The notes beneath the pieces are model-generated. The model saw only the letters and a program-made list of their open reading frames with translations. It made no database searches and was not told where the DNA came from. DNA of 8,969 nt. Origin: Dehalococcoidales bacterium (lineage in GTDB: Bacteria > Chloroflexota > Dehalococcoidia > Dehalococcoidales > UBA5760). This document shows positions 1 through 7,132 of the stretch, one piece after another (position 1 is the first letter of the stretch; each line of letters starts with the position of its first letter). The stretch is taken from positions 1 through 8,969 of the forward strand of contig JAQTTS010000073.1 of assembly GCA_028710655.1 (NCBI GenBank), read 5' to 3'. The position numbers and the translations under genes were made by a program.

Positions 1-105
1 TTGCTCAAGCTGGTGGGTCAAAGAAGGAGGCTGCTGGCTTACCTCAGTCGGGAGAATAAAGACCGCTACCGGAGCCTGATTGAACAGCTCGGCCTGCGTA
101 AATAA
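1..105 (+). CDS. rpsO: 30S ribosomal protein S15, C-terminal end (partial)
   Basis: The window opens inside a reading frame of 34 codons ending at TAA (103-105). The visible peptide includes [12 protein letters not shown] near its start and ends in IEQLGLRK, which matches the conserved C-terminal helix and terminus of ribosomal protein S15. S15 binds 16S rRNA and helps organise the platform of the small ribosomal subunit. The family is about 88-90 residues long, so roughly the first 55 residues lie upstream of the window. The pnp gene follows 16 bases later; rpsO-pnp is one of the most widely conserved bacterial gene pairs, which supports the call. The end is certain; the start cannot be seen. 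Confidence 0.95.
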   Translation: MLKLVGQRRRLLAYLSRENKDRYRSLIEQLGLRK

Positions 106-114
106 GAAAGAGGG
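106..114 (+). promoter_or_regulatory. Ribosome binding site for pnp
   Basis: The purine-rich stretch GAAAGAGGG lies directly after the rpsO stop codon and 7 bases before a TTG codon at 122. It is the only Shine-Dalgarno-like sequence in the rpsO-pnp gap. It supports the TTG start of pnp, which is also forced by an in-frame TGA at 119-121. Confidence 0.7.
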
Positions 115-121
115 TAGTTGA

Positions 122-2317
122 TTGATAAACGGACAAATTTTTCAATGTGAAGTAGCGGGGAGAACGCTTAGTATTGAGACCGGGAAGCTGGCCAGGCAGG
201 CCGATGGTGCCATTACCGTCCGCTATGGGGACACTGTGGCGCTGGTTACTATCTGCATCAGCGACGAGCCTCGAGAAGGGACAGACTTTCTCCCGCTGAC
301 CATAGATTACGAAGAAAGACTATATGCCGCCGGGAAGATTCCGGGCGGTTTTATCAGGAGGGAGGGGCGCCCCAGTCAGGAGGCAATACTAGCCTGTCGG
401 CTTGCTGACCGCCCGCTGCGTCCGCTCCTGCCCAAGGACTGGAGGCGTGACATTCAGATAATCGTCACCGTACTTTCCGCTGACCAGGAAAACGACCCCG
501 ATATACTGGCTGTCATCGGTGGCTCAGCAGTACTGTCAATGTCCGAGGTGCCATTTGCTGGCCCGGTTAGTGCTGTCCACGTCGGCTATATCGATAATGA
601 GATGGTACTAAACCCGACCCTGACCCAGCTTGATGACAGCCGGCTTGATCTTGTGGTCGCCAGTACCCGGGAATCAGTGGTTATGGTAGAAGCAGGTGCC
701 AGCGAGGTCCCTGAAGATATTATCCTTCAGGCTATAGAATTCGGCCACCGAGCTAACCAGCCGATAATCGAGCTTCAGGAGCAGTTCAGGCAGGCCTGTG
801 GCAAGCCCAAGCTGGAGGTTTCTGCCGTTCCGGTAGACCGGGAACTGGAGTCAGCACTCTTGAAGTCTTTCGGTGATAATCTGGAAAGGGCATTAACTGA
901 ACCGGACAAGGTTAAGCGCAACCAGATGCTTGATGAGATGAAGAAGGGCAGTATCGAACTTCTGGCGGAATCGTTTCCGGAAGAGGACATCAGCCCCGTC
1001 TTTGAAGCACAGCTCAAAGCTGAAATCAGGACCAACATTCTCAATAAAGGGCAGCGTATCAGCGGCCGTAGTCTGAACGAGGTGCGCCCCCTGAGCTGTG
1101 AACTGGATATCCTGCCTCGCACCCACGGTTCGGCGTTATTCACCCGGGGTCAGACTCAGGTGCTGACCATCACTACTCTGGGTTCTACCAGACAGGAACA
1201 GCGAATTGACGGGCTTGGCATCGAGGAGACGAAACGCTTTATGCACCACTATAACTTCACCCCCTTCTCCGTTGGTGAAGTCAAGCGTTTGAGTTCGCCC
1301 GGGCGGCGTGAAATTGGACACGGTGCTCTGGCGGAAAGGGCCCTTTTACCGATACTTCCTAGTAGTGAGGACTTCCCCTATACCATTCGCCTGGTCTCAG
1401 AGGTCTTGAGTTCTAACGGCAGCACTTCTATGGCCAGCGTTTGCGCTTCGAGTCTGTCCCTGATGGATGCCGGGATACCGATAAAGAGGGCGGTAGCCGG
1501 TATAGCCATGGGCGTGGTTACCGATGGTAAGGGCAATCATGCCATTTTAACCGATATCGAAGGAATAGAAGATGCCTGCGGCGATATGGACTTCAAGGTT
1601 GCCGGTACCGTCGAAGGTGTAACTGCTCTCCAGCTGGATATCAAGGTGAAGGGTATCAGCATGGATATTCTCAAGGAGGCGCTGCATCAGGCCCGTGAGG
1701 CCCGCCTTTTTATCCTGGGTGTCATGCAGCAGACTATCAGTACCAGCAGGCCTGAGGTCAGCCCTTACGCACCCAGAATCTACAAAATGAAGGTCGATAC
1801 GGAAAAAATCGGCACTGTCATCGGCCCCAAGGGTAAGACAATTAGGGCCATTACTGATGAGACCAAGGTGACCATTGACATTGATGATGATGGTACCGTA
1901 CTTATCGGCTCATCGGATAAGGAAGCGGCCCAGAAGGCTATCGAGATGATCGAGAATTTGACCAAGGAAGTCGAGGTTGGCGCCATCTATACCGGTAAGG
2001 TGATGCGTCTGATGAACTTCGGTGCCTTTGTCGAGGTCCTCCCCGGTAAAGAGGGATTGGTCCATATCAGTGAACTGGCCGATTACCGCGTGGCTAATGT
2101 TGAGGACGTAGTCAAGGTGGGGGATGAGATTACAGTTAAGGTGACCGAGATCGACCGTATGGGTAGAATCAATCTGTCACGCCGGGCTGTATTTGAAGAC
2201 TCACCCCGGGAATCAGGAGGAGCCAGACCTGCGGAAAGGCCACCCAGGAAGCAGTTTGCGGCCCACCGGGATAGGTCCGCCGGGCCTGCCAAGCATGCTC
2301 CTGGCCGAAGGGGTTAG
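122..2317 (+). CDS. pnp: Polyribonucleotide nucleotidyltransferase (PNPase)
   Basis: This 731-residue protein is a cytoplasmic 3'-to-5' phosphorolytic exoribonuclease that degrades mRNA to nucleoside diphosphates and can work in reverse as a polymerase. Domains in order: first RNase PH-like core (about residues 10-145), helical linker (about 146-300), second RNase PH-like core (about 310-540), KH domain (about 552-612) with the GPKG loop starting at residue 568, and S1 RNA-binding domain (about 618-690). The catalytic motif GDMDFK is intact; D484, D490 and K492 correspond to E. coli D486, D492 and K494. The last 40 or so residues are a basic tail rich in Pro, Arg and Ala. The start is TTG: the preceding in-frame codon is TGA (119-121), and PNPase homology begins within ten residues (CEVAGR, then ETGKLARQADGA). 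It follows rpsO closely, and dapB begins 2 bases after its stop. The length is normal to slightly long for the family. Confidence 0.98.
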   Translation: MINGQIFQCEVAGRTLSIETGKLARQADGAITVRYGDTVALVTICISDEPREGTDFLPLTIDYEERLYAAGKIPGGFIRREGRPSQEAILACRLADRPLRPLLPKDWRRDIQIIVTVLSADQENDPDILAVIGGSAVLSMSEVPFAGPVSAVHVGYIDNEMVLNPTLTQLDDSRLDLVVASTRESVVMVEAGASEVPEDIILQAIEFGHRANQPIIELQEQFRQACGKPKLEVSAVPVDRELESALLKSFGDNLERALTEPDKVKRNQMLDEMKKGSIELLAESFPEEDISPVFEAQLKAEIRTNILNKGQRISGRSLNEVRPLSCELDILPRTHGSALFTRGQTQVLTITTLGSTRQEQRIDGLGIEETKRFMHHYNFTPFSVGEVKRLSSPGRREIGHGALAERALLPILPSSEDFPYTIRLVSEVLSSNGSTSMASVCASSLSLMDAGIPIKRAVAGIAMGVVTDGKGNHAILTDIEGIEDACGDMDFKVAGTVEGVTALQLDIKVKGISMDILKEALHQAREARLFILGVMQQTISTSRPEVSPYAPRIYKMKVDTEKIGTVIGPKGKTIRAITDETKVTIDIDDDGTVLIGSSDKEAAQKAIEMIENLTKEVEVGAIYTGKVMRLMNFGAFVEVLPGKEGLVHISELADYRVANVEDVVKVGDEITVKVTEIDRMGRINLSRRAVFEDSPRESGGARPAERPPRKQFAAHRDRSAGPAKHAPGRRG

Positions 2318-2319
2318 TT

Positions 2320-3123
2320 ATGAGACCGGTCAGAGTAGCTGTCCAGGGTGCTTTGGGTAAGATGGGGCAAGCAGTAATCAGCGCCGTCTGCCATGAGGAC
2401 GGGATGCAGGTTGTCGGTGCTGTGGAACTACAGACTAAGGAAGACAGCCTGCCCCTGCCTGGCGGCGATGTTAGCGTCCCGCTTTCCTCTGACCTAGAGC
2501 ATATCATTACCAGTTGTAAGCCTGACGTACTGGTAGATTTTACGGTTGCTCAAGCCACTATGCCGGCGGCGCGTATCGCTGCTGCCAGAGGTGTCAACCT
2601 GGTAATAGGGACCACAGGTCTGACCGAGGCTGAGGTCAATGAGATTGATCGGCTGTCACAGACCCATCGGGTGGGGGCGGTGGTAGCGCCTAACTTTGCC
2701 CTGGGAGCGGTACTGATGATGCACCTGGCCAAGATAGCCGCCAGGTATTTGGACTATGCCGAGATTATCGAACTGCATCATCACCTGAAGGTTGATGCAC
2801 CTTCGGGAACTGCCCTGTCCACTGCCCGGGCGATGGTAGCAGCCAAGGGTAAGCCGTTTCTCTCCGCGGAGCAGAAGCGGACTTACGCCAGCCGTGGGGA
2901 GCAGGTGGATGGCATTGCTATTCACAGCGTGCGGCTGCCCGGACTGCTGGCCCACCAGGAGGTAATCCTGGGTGGACCGGGGCAGACATTAAGCATACGG
3001 CATGATACAATCAGTAGAGAGTGTTTTATGCCCGGTGTTATACTGGCTGTGAAGAAAGTGGTCGGACACAAGGGGTTGATCTACGGCCTGGATAAACTAC
3101 TTGGCTTGGAGGATAAGGATTGA
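2320..3123 (+). CDS. dapB: 4-hydroxy-tetrahydrodipicolinate reductase
   Basis: DapB reduces 4-hydroxy-tetrahydrodipicolinate, the DapA product, to tetrahydrodipicolinate using NAD(P)H in the lysine/diaminopimelate pathway. The 267-residue protein has the expected two parts. An N-terminal Rossmann fold carries the dinucleotide loop QGALGKMG (residues 9-16), VDFT (72-75) and IGTTG (96-100). The substrate domain carries the signature ELHHHLKVDAPSGTA (151-165). H153, H154 and K157 match the E. coli catalytic set H159, H160 and K163. The length is typical. The ATG at 2320 is only 2 bases after the pnp stop and has AAGGGG (2308-2313) as a ribosome binding site inside the pnp 3' end, so translation may be coupled to pnp. 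Its stop TGA overlaps the asd start. I cannot tell from sequence alone whether NADH or NADPH is preferred. Confidence 0.97.
   Translation: MRPVRVAVQGALGKMGQAVISAVCHEDGMQVVGAVELQTKEDSLPLPGGDVSVPLSSDLEHIITSCKPDVLVDFTVAQATMPAARIAAARGVNLVIGTTGLTEAEVNEIDRLSQTHRVGAVVAPNFALGAVLMMHLAKIAARYLDYAEIIELHHHLKVDAPSGTALSTARAMVAAKGKPFLSAEQKRTYASRGEQVDGIAIHSVRLPGLLAHQEVILGGPGQTLSIRHDTISRECFMPGVILAVKKVVGHKGLIYGLDKLLGLEDKD
3108..3113 (+). promoter_or_regulatory. Strong ribosome binding site for the asd TTG start
   Basis: GGAGGA lies near the end of dapB, 6 bases before the TTG at 3120. The near-ideal Shine-Dalgarno match and spacing support TTG as the asd start despite its non-ATG codon. Confidence 0.8.
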
Positions 3124-4157
3124 AGAAAAAATTCAAGGTAGCTATTGTCGGTGCCACCGGGCTGGTCGGACAGGAATTCATTAAGGTTCTGGAACAGCGC
3201 GATTTTCCGGTAGCTTCGATGGAACTTTTTGCTTCCGACCGCTCCGCAGGCAAAAAACTACTCTTTGCCGGTAAGGAAATCGAGGTTCAGGAGACTGCTG
3301 CCGAGTCCTTCCAGGGAATAGATATTGCTCTATTTTCTGCCGGCGCTGAAATCAGCCGCTACTTCTCGCCGATAGCGGCCAAATCAGGGGCGGTAGTTAT
3401 CGACAATAGCTCTGCTTTTAGAATGGCGCCGACGGTCCCTCTGGTGGTACCTGAGGTTAATCCTGATGATATCAAGCTGCATAACGGTATTATCGCTAAC
3501 CCCAATTGCTCCACCATTCAGATGGTAGTGGCCTTGTACCCATTACACAAGGTTAATCCTATCAAGCGGATTATCGTCGATACCTACCAGTCAGTCTCAG
3601 GTACCGGTTCGGCCGCTATGGAAGAATTGACAGTACAGGTCAAGCAGGTCTTGAACGGGCAGAGCGTTATTCCCCACGTTTACCCGCATCAGATAGCCTT
3701 TAATGTCCTGCCTGAGATAGATGTTTTCCTGGACAACGGCTATACTAAAGAAGAGTGGAAGATGGTGGAAGAGACCAGGAAGATAATGCATGCTGATGAG
3801 ATAGCTGTTTCGGCTACCTGCGTGCGGGTCCCGGTATTTACCGGTCACAGTGAGGCAGTCTGTGTGGAGTTTTCTAATCTGATGCTCCCTGATGATGCCG
3901 AGCGGATTCTTGCCCAGGCCCCGGGGGTTAAGGTGCTGGACGATCCTTCAATCAGCCTTTATCCTCAAGCTTGGCCGGCTGCTGGTACCGATGAGGTATT
4001 TGTCGGGCGTATCCGCCGGGATGCATCTCACCCCAATGGTCTGGTCATGTGGATTGTTGCCGATAATCTGCGTAAGGGAGCCGCCTTAAATGCCGTTCAG
4101 ATTGCTGAAGAAATGGTCCAGAGGGAATGCCTGAGTCCGATGGAGAGCAGGAAATGA
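3120..4157 (+). CDS. asd: Aspartate-semialdehyde dehydrogenase
   Basis: Asd catalyses NADPH-dependent reduction of aspartyl phosphate to aspartate semialdehyde, the branch point leading to lysine/DAP and to threonine, methionine and homoserine. The 345-residue protein begins with a Rossmann dinucleotide motif GATGLVGQ (residues 11-18). The active-site cysteine is C130 in NPNCST, the conserved SVSGTG segment lies at 158-163, and the general-base histidine is H243 in TGHSEA. All key residues expected of the family are present and the length is normal. The start is TTG, overlapping the dapB stop as TTGA and preceded by GGAGGA, so translational coupling to dapB is likely. The end overlaps dapA as ATGA. 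It supplies the substrate for DapA, encoded immediately downstream. No aspartate kinase is visible in the window. Confidence 0.97.
   Translation: MKKKFKVAIVGATGLVGQEFIKVLEQRDFPVASMELFASDRSAGKKLLFAGKEIEVQETAAESFQGIDIALFSAGAEISRYFSPIAAKSGAVVIDNSSAFRMAPTVPLVVPEVNPDDIKLHNGIIANPNCSTIQMVVALYPLHKVNPIKRIIVDTYQSVSGTGSAAMEELTVQVKQVLNGQSVIPHVYPHQIAFNVLPEIDVFLDNGYTKEEWKMVEETRKIMHADEIAVSATCVRVPVFTGHSEAVCVEFSNLMLPDDAERILAQAPGVKVLDDPSISLYPQAWPAAGTDEVFVGRIRRDASHPNGLVMWIVADNLRKGAALNAVQIAEEMVQRECLSPMESRK
4142..4145 (+). promoter_or_regulatory. Ribosome binding site choosing the dapA ATG at 4154
   Basis: GGAG within the 3' end of asd sits 8 bases before the ATG at 4154. An upstream in-frame ATG at 4127 exists, but its nearest purine stretch (GAGG, 4121-4124) is only 2 bases away, too close for normal initiation. 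Confidence 0.5.
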
Positions 4158-5047
4158 AAAAACCGGGCCGGTTGCTGACGGCAATGGTAACCCCCTTCAA
4201 TCAGAAGGGGGAGGTCGACTATGAGCAGGCCAAGAGACTGGCCCTGGCCCTGCTTGACTCGGGAAGCGAAGGCCTGGTGGTGGTGGGCACGACTGGAGAA
4301 TCGCCTACTCTTGTCCGGGATGAAGAAATACGCATCTTCACCGAGATAAAGGAGGCCGTGGGTGAGCGCGGGTTGGTCGTGGCCGGGACGGGTAGCAACA
4401 GCACTGCGGAAGCTCTGGGGGCGACCAAAGCGGCTGAACGCATCGGAGTTGATGCCTGTCTTCTGGTGGTCCCCTACTATAATAAACCTACCCAGGAGGG
4501 CCTATACCAGCACTTCAGGACGATTGCCGAAAGTACCAGCCTGCCCTGTATCCTGTACAATGTGCCATCACGTACCGTGGTCAATCTTTCTGCCGAAACC
4601 GCCATCCGGTTGAGTCGGATAGATAACATTATCGGCTTGAAAGAGGCCAGCGGCAACCTGGAGCAGGTGGCACGGATTATCGACGGTGCACGTGATGGTT
4701 TCCTGGTCTGGAGCGGCAACGATGGCGATACACTACCCATATTGGCCTTAGGCGGTTATGGTGTTATCAGCGTTGCCTCCCACCTGGTGGGTAACCAGAT
4801 TAAGAAAATGATTGATAGCTTTATTACTGGTGATACCGGCGTTGCGGCTGATATCCACCGCCATTTGCTGCCTCTGGTTAACGCTCTCTTTATTGTCGCC
4901 AACCCTATCCCGACCAAGTATGCCCTTAACCATATCGGTTTCCGGGTCGGTAATCCACGGTTGCCCCTTACTGCACCTGATGAAAAGACGGCCGCTGTTA
5001 TCAGAGATACCCTGAAAAATTACCATATCGACCTGCCGGTAAGCTAG
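4154..5047 (+). CDS. dapA: 4-hydroxy-tetrahydrodipicolinate synthase
   Basis: DapA condenses pyruvate with aspartate semialdehyde to form 4-hydroxy-tetrahydrodipicolinate, the first committed step towards DAP and lysine. The 297-residue protein is a single TIM-barrel aldolase of the DapA/NanA family. Key residues align with E. coli DapA at a constant offset of two: T46 and T47 in GTTGES, Y109 in VPYYNKP, Y135 and R140 in YNVPSRT, and Schiff-base K163 in GLKEASGN. The complete Thr-Tyr-Tyr-Arg-Lys set favours a true DapA over other family members such as N-acetylneuraminate lyase. I chose the ATG at 4154 because it overlaps the asd stop (ATGA), has better Shine-Dalgarno spacing, and places the conserved LLTAMVTPF segment at the usual distance from the N terminus. 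An ATG at 4127 would add nine residues. It is the last gene of the plus-strand block. Confidence 0.97.
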   Translation: MKKPGRLLTAMVTPFNQKGEVDYEQAKRLALALLDSGSEGLVVVGTTGESPTLVRDEEIRIFTEIKEAVGERGLVVAGTGSNSTAEALGATKAAERIGVDACLLVVPYYNKPTQEGLYQHFRTIAESTSLPCILYNVPSRTVVNLSAETAIRLSRIDNIIGLKEASGNLEQVARIIDGARDGFLVWSGNDGDTLPILALGGYGVISVASHLVGNQIKKMIDSFITGDTGVAADIHRHLLPLVNALFIVANPIPTKYALNHIGFRVGNPRLPLTAPDEKTAAVIRDTLKNYHIDLPVS

Positions 5048-5051
5048 TGTG

Positions 5052-5130
5052 GCCAGGCAGGAGGTGTGCCTTACCTGATTCATCAGGCTGGGCACAGGTT
5101 GTCTGGCGAGCAGTTCGTCTTTTGCTTTTT
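5052..5130 (+). terminator. Compound hairpin plus T-rich tail after dapA, probable terminator
   Basis: The 85-base gap between the convergent dapA and purA genes holds a nested inverted repeat. The outer arm GCCAGGCA (5052-5059) pairs with TGTCTGGC (5100-5107), with one G-U pair. The middle arm TGTGCC (5065-5070) pairs with GGCACA (5091-5096). The inner arm CCTGA (5074-5078) pairs with TCAGG (5083-5087) around a TTCA loop. Internal loops of 5/3 and 3/3 bases separate the arms. T-rich DNA follows (TTTT at 5120-5123, TTTTT at 5126-5130), but about 10 bases past the stem, so it is not a textbook intrinsic terminator. Read on the minus strand, no T-run follows the stem, so it should act mainly on transcripts from dapA. 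Confidence 0.5.
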
Positions 5131-5132
5131 CC

Positions 5133-6419
5133 CTAGAATGACAGCGGTATTTTATGAATGGTCTGCTCCCGCTCAGGACCTACCGAGATGATATTAGCCG
5201 GACAGCCAGTGAGTTCTTCCAGCCTGGCGACATATTGTCTGGCCTCAGTCGGTAGTTGTTCATAGTCCCGGACGTGGCTGGTAGGAGATAGCCAGCCCGG
5301 TAACTCCTCGTAGACGGGTCGGCACTTGTTCAGAGCGGCTATGCTTGCCGGGAAGTAATTGATTACCTTGCCCTCAAGTTTATAACCGGTACATATCTTC
5401 AACCGGGGTAGGGTATCAAGGACATCAAGACGGGTAATGGCAATACCGGTCAAGCTGTTAACGCGGGCGCTGAAACGGGTCGCCACGGCATCGAACCAAC
5501 CGCAGCGGCGCGGTCTGCCGGTGGTGGTACCGTATTCGTGGGCTAGTTCCCGAATAGCGTCTCCGGTCTCGTCCGTCAGCTCGGTTGGCATGGGGCCACC
5601 ACCTACCCTGGTGCAATAAGCCTTAACTACACCCAGTATGCTTTTAACCTGCTTCGGGCCGATACCACTGCCCAAACAGCTGTTGCCGGCCAGGGGTGAG
5701 GATGATGTGGTATAGGGGTATGTGCCGAAGTCGGGATCAAGCAGTGCTCCCTGGGCTCCCTCCAGCATAATCGGTTCATTCCTATCCAGTGCTTCCGATA
5801 GCATTCCCACCGTCTCCCGGATGCGGGGGGCCAGTAGTTCTCCGTACCGGCAGTACCGGCTGTAGATTTCATCCACTGACAGTGGTTCGATCCCGTAGAC
5901 CCTGGTCAGAATGGCATTCTTGCTCTCCAGGATAAAGCGCAGGCGTTCCAGCAGTGCTTCTTTCTCCAGAAGGTCGCCGACCCTGATACCTAGCCTGGCC
6001 GTCTTGTCAGCAAAGGCAGGCCCGATGCCCTTGCGCGTTGTCCCGATGGCACTGCCTCCCCTTGCTTCCTCTTCCAGACCATCAAGCAGGGTATGGTAGG
6101 GCATAATCAGATGAGCCCGGTCGCTGATAAACAGCCTGCCGGTGTCCACACCCCGTTGCTCAAGCTGGCTAATCTCACCAATGAGTACCTCGGGGTTAAT
6201 CACTACCCCGTTGCCGACGATGCAGGTAACACCGGGATAGAAAATACCGGACGGGATAATATGCAGCCCGAATTCACCGTACTGGTTGATTACCGTATGC
6301 CCGGCATTATCACCACCCGAAAAACGTACCACTACCCTTGCTTTTTCAGCCAAAAGGTCAACTATCTTACCCTTTCCCTCGTCTCCCCATTGCGCTCCGA
6401 TAACAGCAATAACTGACAT
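5133..6419 (-). CDS. purA: Adenylosuccinate synthetase
   Basis: PurA joins IMP and aspartate using GTP to make adenylosuccinate, the first committed step from IMP to AMP in the cytoplasm. The 428-residue protein has the full family pattern: the GTP-binding start GAQWGDEGKGK (residues 8-18) with catalytic D13, GGDNAGHT (35-42) with H41, the TTRKGIGPA segment (127-135), GAQGALLD (221-228), TTTGRPRRCGW (298-308), and SVGPER near the C terminus. The length matches bacterial PurA. I chose the ATG at 6419 because AGGGG sits 5 bases upstream and the conserved sequence starts at once; a TTG five codons earlier (6434) is less likely. It converges on dapA, and its stop lies 85 bases from the dapA stop. 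It is 95 bases downstream of the phosphatidyltransferase gene, so it may have its own promoter or be the last gene of that operon. Confidence 0.98.
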   Translation of the reverse strand: MSVIAVIGAQWGDEGKGKIVDLLAEKARVVVRFSGGDNAGHTVINQYGEFGLHIIPSGIFYPGVTCIVGNGVVINPEVLIGEISQLEQRGVDTGRLFISDRAHLIMPYHTLLDGLEEEARGGSAIGTTRKGIGPAFADKTARLGIRVGDLLEKEALLERLRFILESKNAILTRVYGIEPLSVDEIYSRYCRYGELLAPRIRETVGMLSEALDRNEPIMLEGAQGALLDPDFGTYPYTTSSSPLAGNSCLGSGIGPKQVKSILGVVKAYCTRVGGGPMPTELTDETGDAIRELAHEYGTTTGRPRRCGWFDAVATRFSARVNSLTGIAITRLDVLDTLPRLKICTGYKLEGKVINYFPASIAALNKCRPVYEELPGWLSPTSHVRDYEQLPTEARQYVARLEELTGCPANIISVGPEREQTIHKIPLSF

Positions 6420-6424
6420 TGTTT

Positions 6425-6429
6425 CCCCT
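6425..6429 (-). promoter_or_regulatory. Ribosome binding site for purA
   Basis: On the minus strand AGGGG lies 5 bases before the ATG at 6419. It decides between that ATG and the TTG at 6434, because the TTG would place this purine run inside the coding sequence. Confidence 0.65.
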
Positions 6430-6514
6430 TTCAAGTTTAATCAGTGTATCGTAGTTGTTTTAGCCAGAACAGGTAGCAGGATCGCTAAAGGCGACTAAAC
6501 TGTGGCGGTTATCC

Positions 6515-7132
6515 TCACCTTCCCCCACACTGATTTCCGGTTTGTTTGAGCAAATAGAACAGCCTCTGCCCGGCGGTAACAAAACTTAAGGTAGCTATCA
6601 CAGCCAGGGCGATGATCAGGGCGTTGTTGTTAACAGGGTTTGCCAGCAGACCTACCGCCAGCACAATCACTCGCTCCGGTCTGGTGAACAACCCCATTTT
6701 GCAGTCTATTCCTATTGCCTCCGCCTTCGCCCGGATGTAGCTTGTCAGTGGCGAACCGATCATGGCAAGGCAGACAAACAATATCCCCAGTGCGGGCCGG
6801 CCGCCCAAGAAGAGGTAGAAAATCAGGACGCCCAGCAGCAGCACTGCCTCAGATACGCGGTCCAAGGTGGAGTCAAGGACAGCACCGGATAATGTGACCC
6901 TGTTGGTACGACGTGCCAGCGACCCATCCAGCATATCAAAGAAGCCGGCAGCAATCACCACGAAGCCGGCAATAAAGAGGTGCCCGGTGGCGATGAGGAC
7001 GGCAGCACCCACGGCTATTGAGAAGCCTAACCAGCTTAAGCTATTGGGGGTAAAACCTGTCCTCATCAGGAGTTGTACTACCGGTTCGGTAAGACGGTAG
7101 GCGGATCTACGAACTCCGGTTAGTTTTTCCAT
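6515..7132 (-). CDS. CDP-alcohol phosphatidyltransferase, probable phosphatidylinositol-phosphate synthase type
   Basis: This 205-residue integral membrane protein belongs to the CDP-alcohol phosphatidyltransferase family, which moves a phosphatidyl group from a CDP-lipid to an alcohol acceptor. The signature DG-x2-AR-x8-G-x3-D-x3-D is exact: D66, D69, G70, A73, R74, G83, D87 and D91, the four aspartates that bind metal and act in catalysis. About six hydrophobic segments are visible (roughly residues 33-48, 51-65, 95-110, 114-129, 155-165, 170-187). The stretch SYIRAKAE (131-138) and RPER (151-154) resemble, from memory, the inositol-phosphate-accepting subgroup of Actinobacteria and archaea. 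With inositol-1-phosphate synthase and a PimA-like enzyme upstream, inositol 1-phosphate is the likely acceptor. Glycerol 3-phosphate (a PgsA role) or another polyol phosphate cannot be excluded. The ATG at 7132 is chosen because GGAAAG lies 8 bases upstream; a TTG at 7153 would add seven residues. The gene overlaps the end of the glycosyltransferase gene by 26 bases. Confidence 0.88.
   Translation of the reverse strand: MEKLTGVRRSAYRLTEPVVQLLMRTGFTPNSLSWLGFSIAVGAAVLIATGHLFIAGFVVIAAGFFDMLDGSLARRTNRVTLSGAVLDSTLDRVSEAVLLLGVLIFYLFLGGRPALGILFVCLAMIGSPLTSYIRAKAEAIGIDCKMGLFTRPERVIVLAVGLLANPVNNNALIIALAVIATLSFVTAGQRLFYLLKQTGNQCGGR

Noticed and set aside
775..1143. Minus-strand open frame of 122 codons within pnp
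   Set aside because: It lies wholly antisense to the conserved pnp frame, its translation resembles no family I know, and it has the low-complexity Ser/Arg/Leu composition typical of shadow frames.
2169..2507. Minus-strand open frame of 112 codons across the pnp-dapB junction
   Set aside because: Antisense to two certain genes; no recognisable motif, no ribosome binding site found, and explained by codon bias of the real genes.
4127..4153. Upstream ATG for dapA adding nine residues
   Set aside because: Poor Shine-Dalgarno spacing and extra residues before the conserved N terminus; the ATGA overlap at 4154 is better supported.
4748..5095. Minus-strand open frame of 115 codons antisense to the end of dapA
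   Set aside because: It starts in the dapA-purA hairpin region and runs through dapA in antisense; no family motif, while dapA is certain.
6156..6168. 13-base match TTGCTCAAGCTGG shared with positions 1-13
   Set aside because: Both copies lie in coding sequence of unrelated genes (rpsO and antisense of purA), in ordinary codons, with no further matching flanks; chance similarity.
6093..6416. Plus-strand open frame of 107 codons antisense to the start of purA
   Set aside because: It mirrors the most conserved part of purA and has no motif of its own.
6420..6514. Possible promoter (TACGAT or TACACT as a -10 element) upstream of purA
   Set aside because: No matching -35 element was found at 16-18 bases; matches to the -10 consensus alone are expected by chance.
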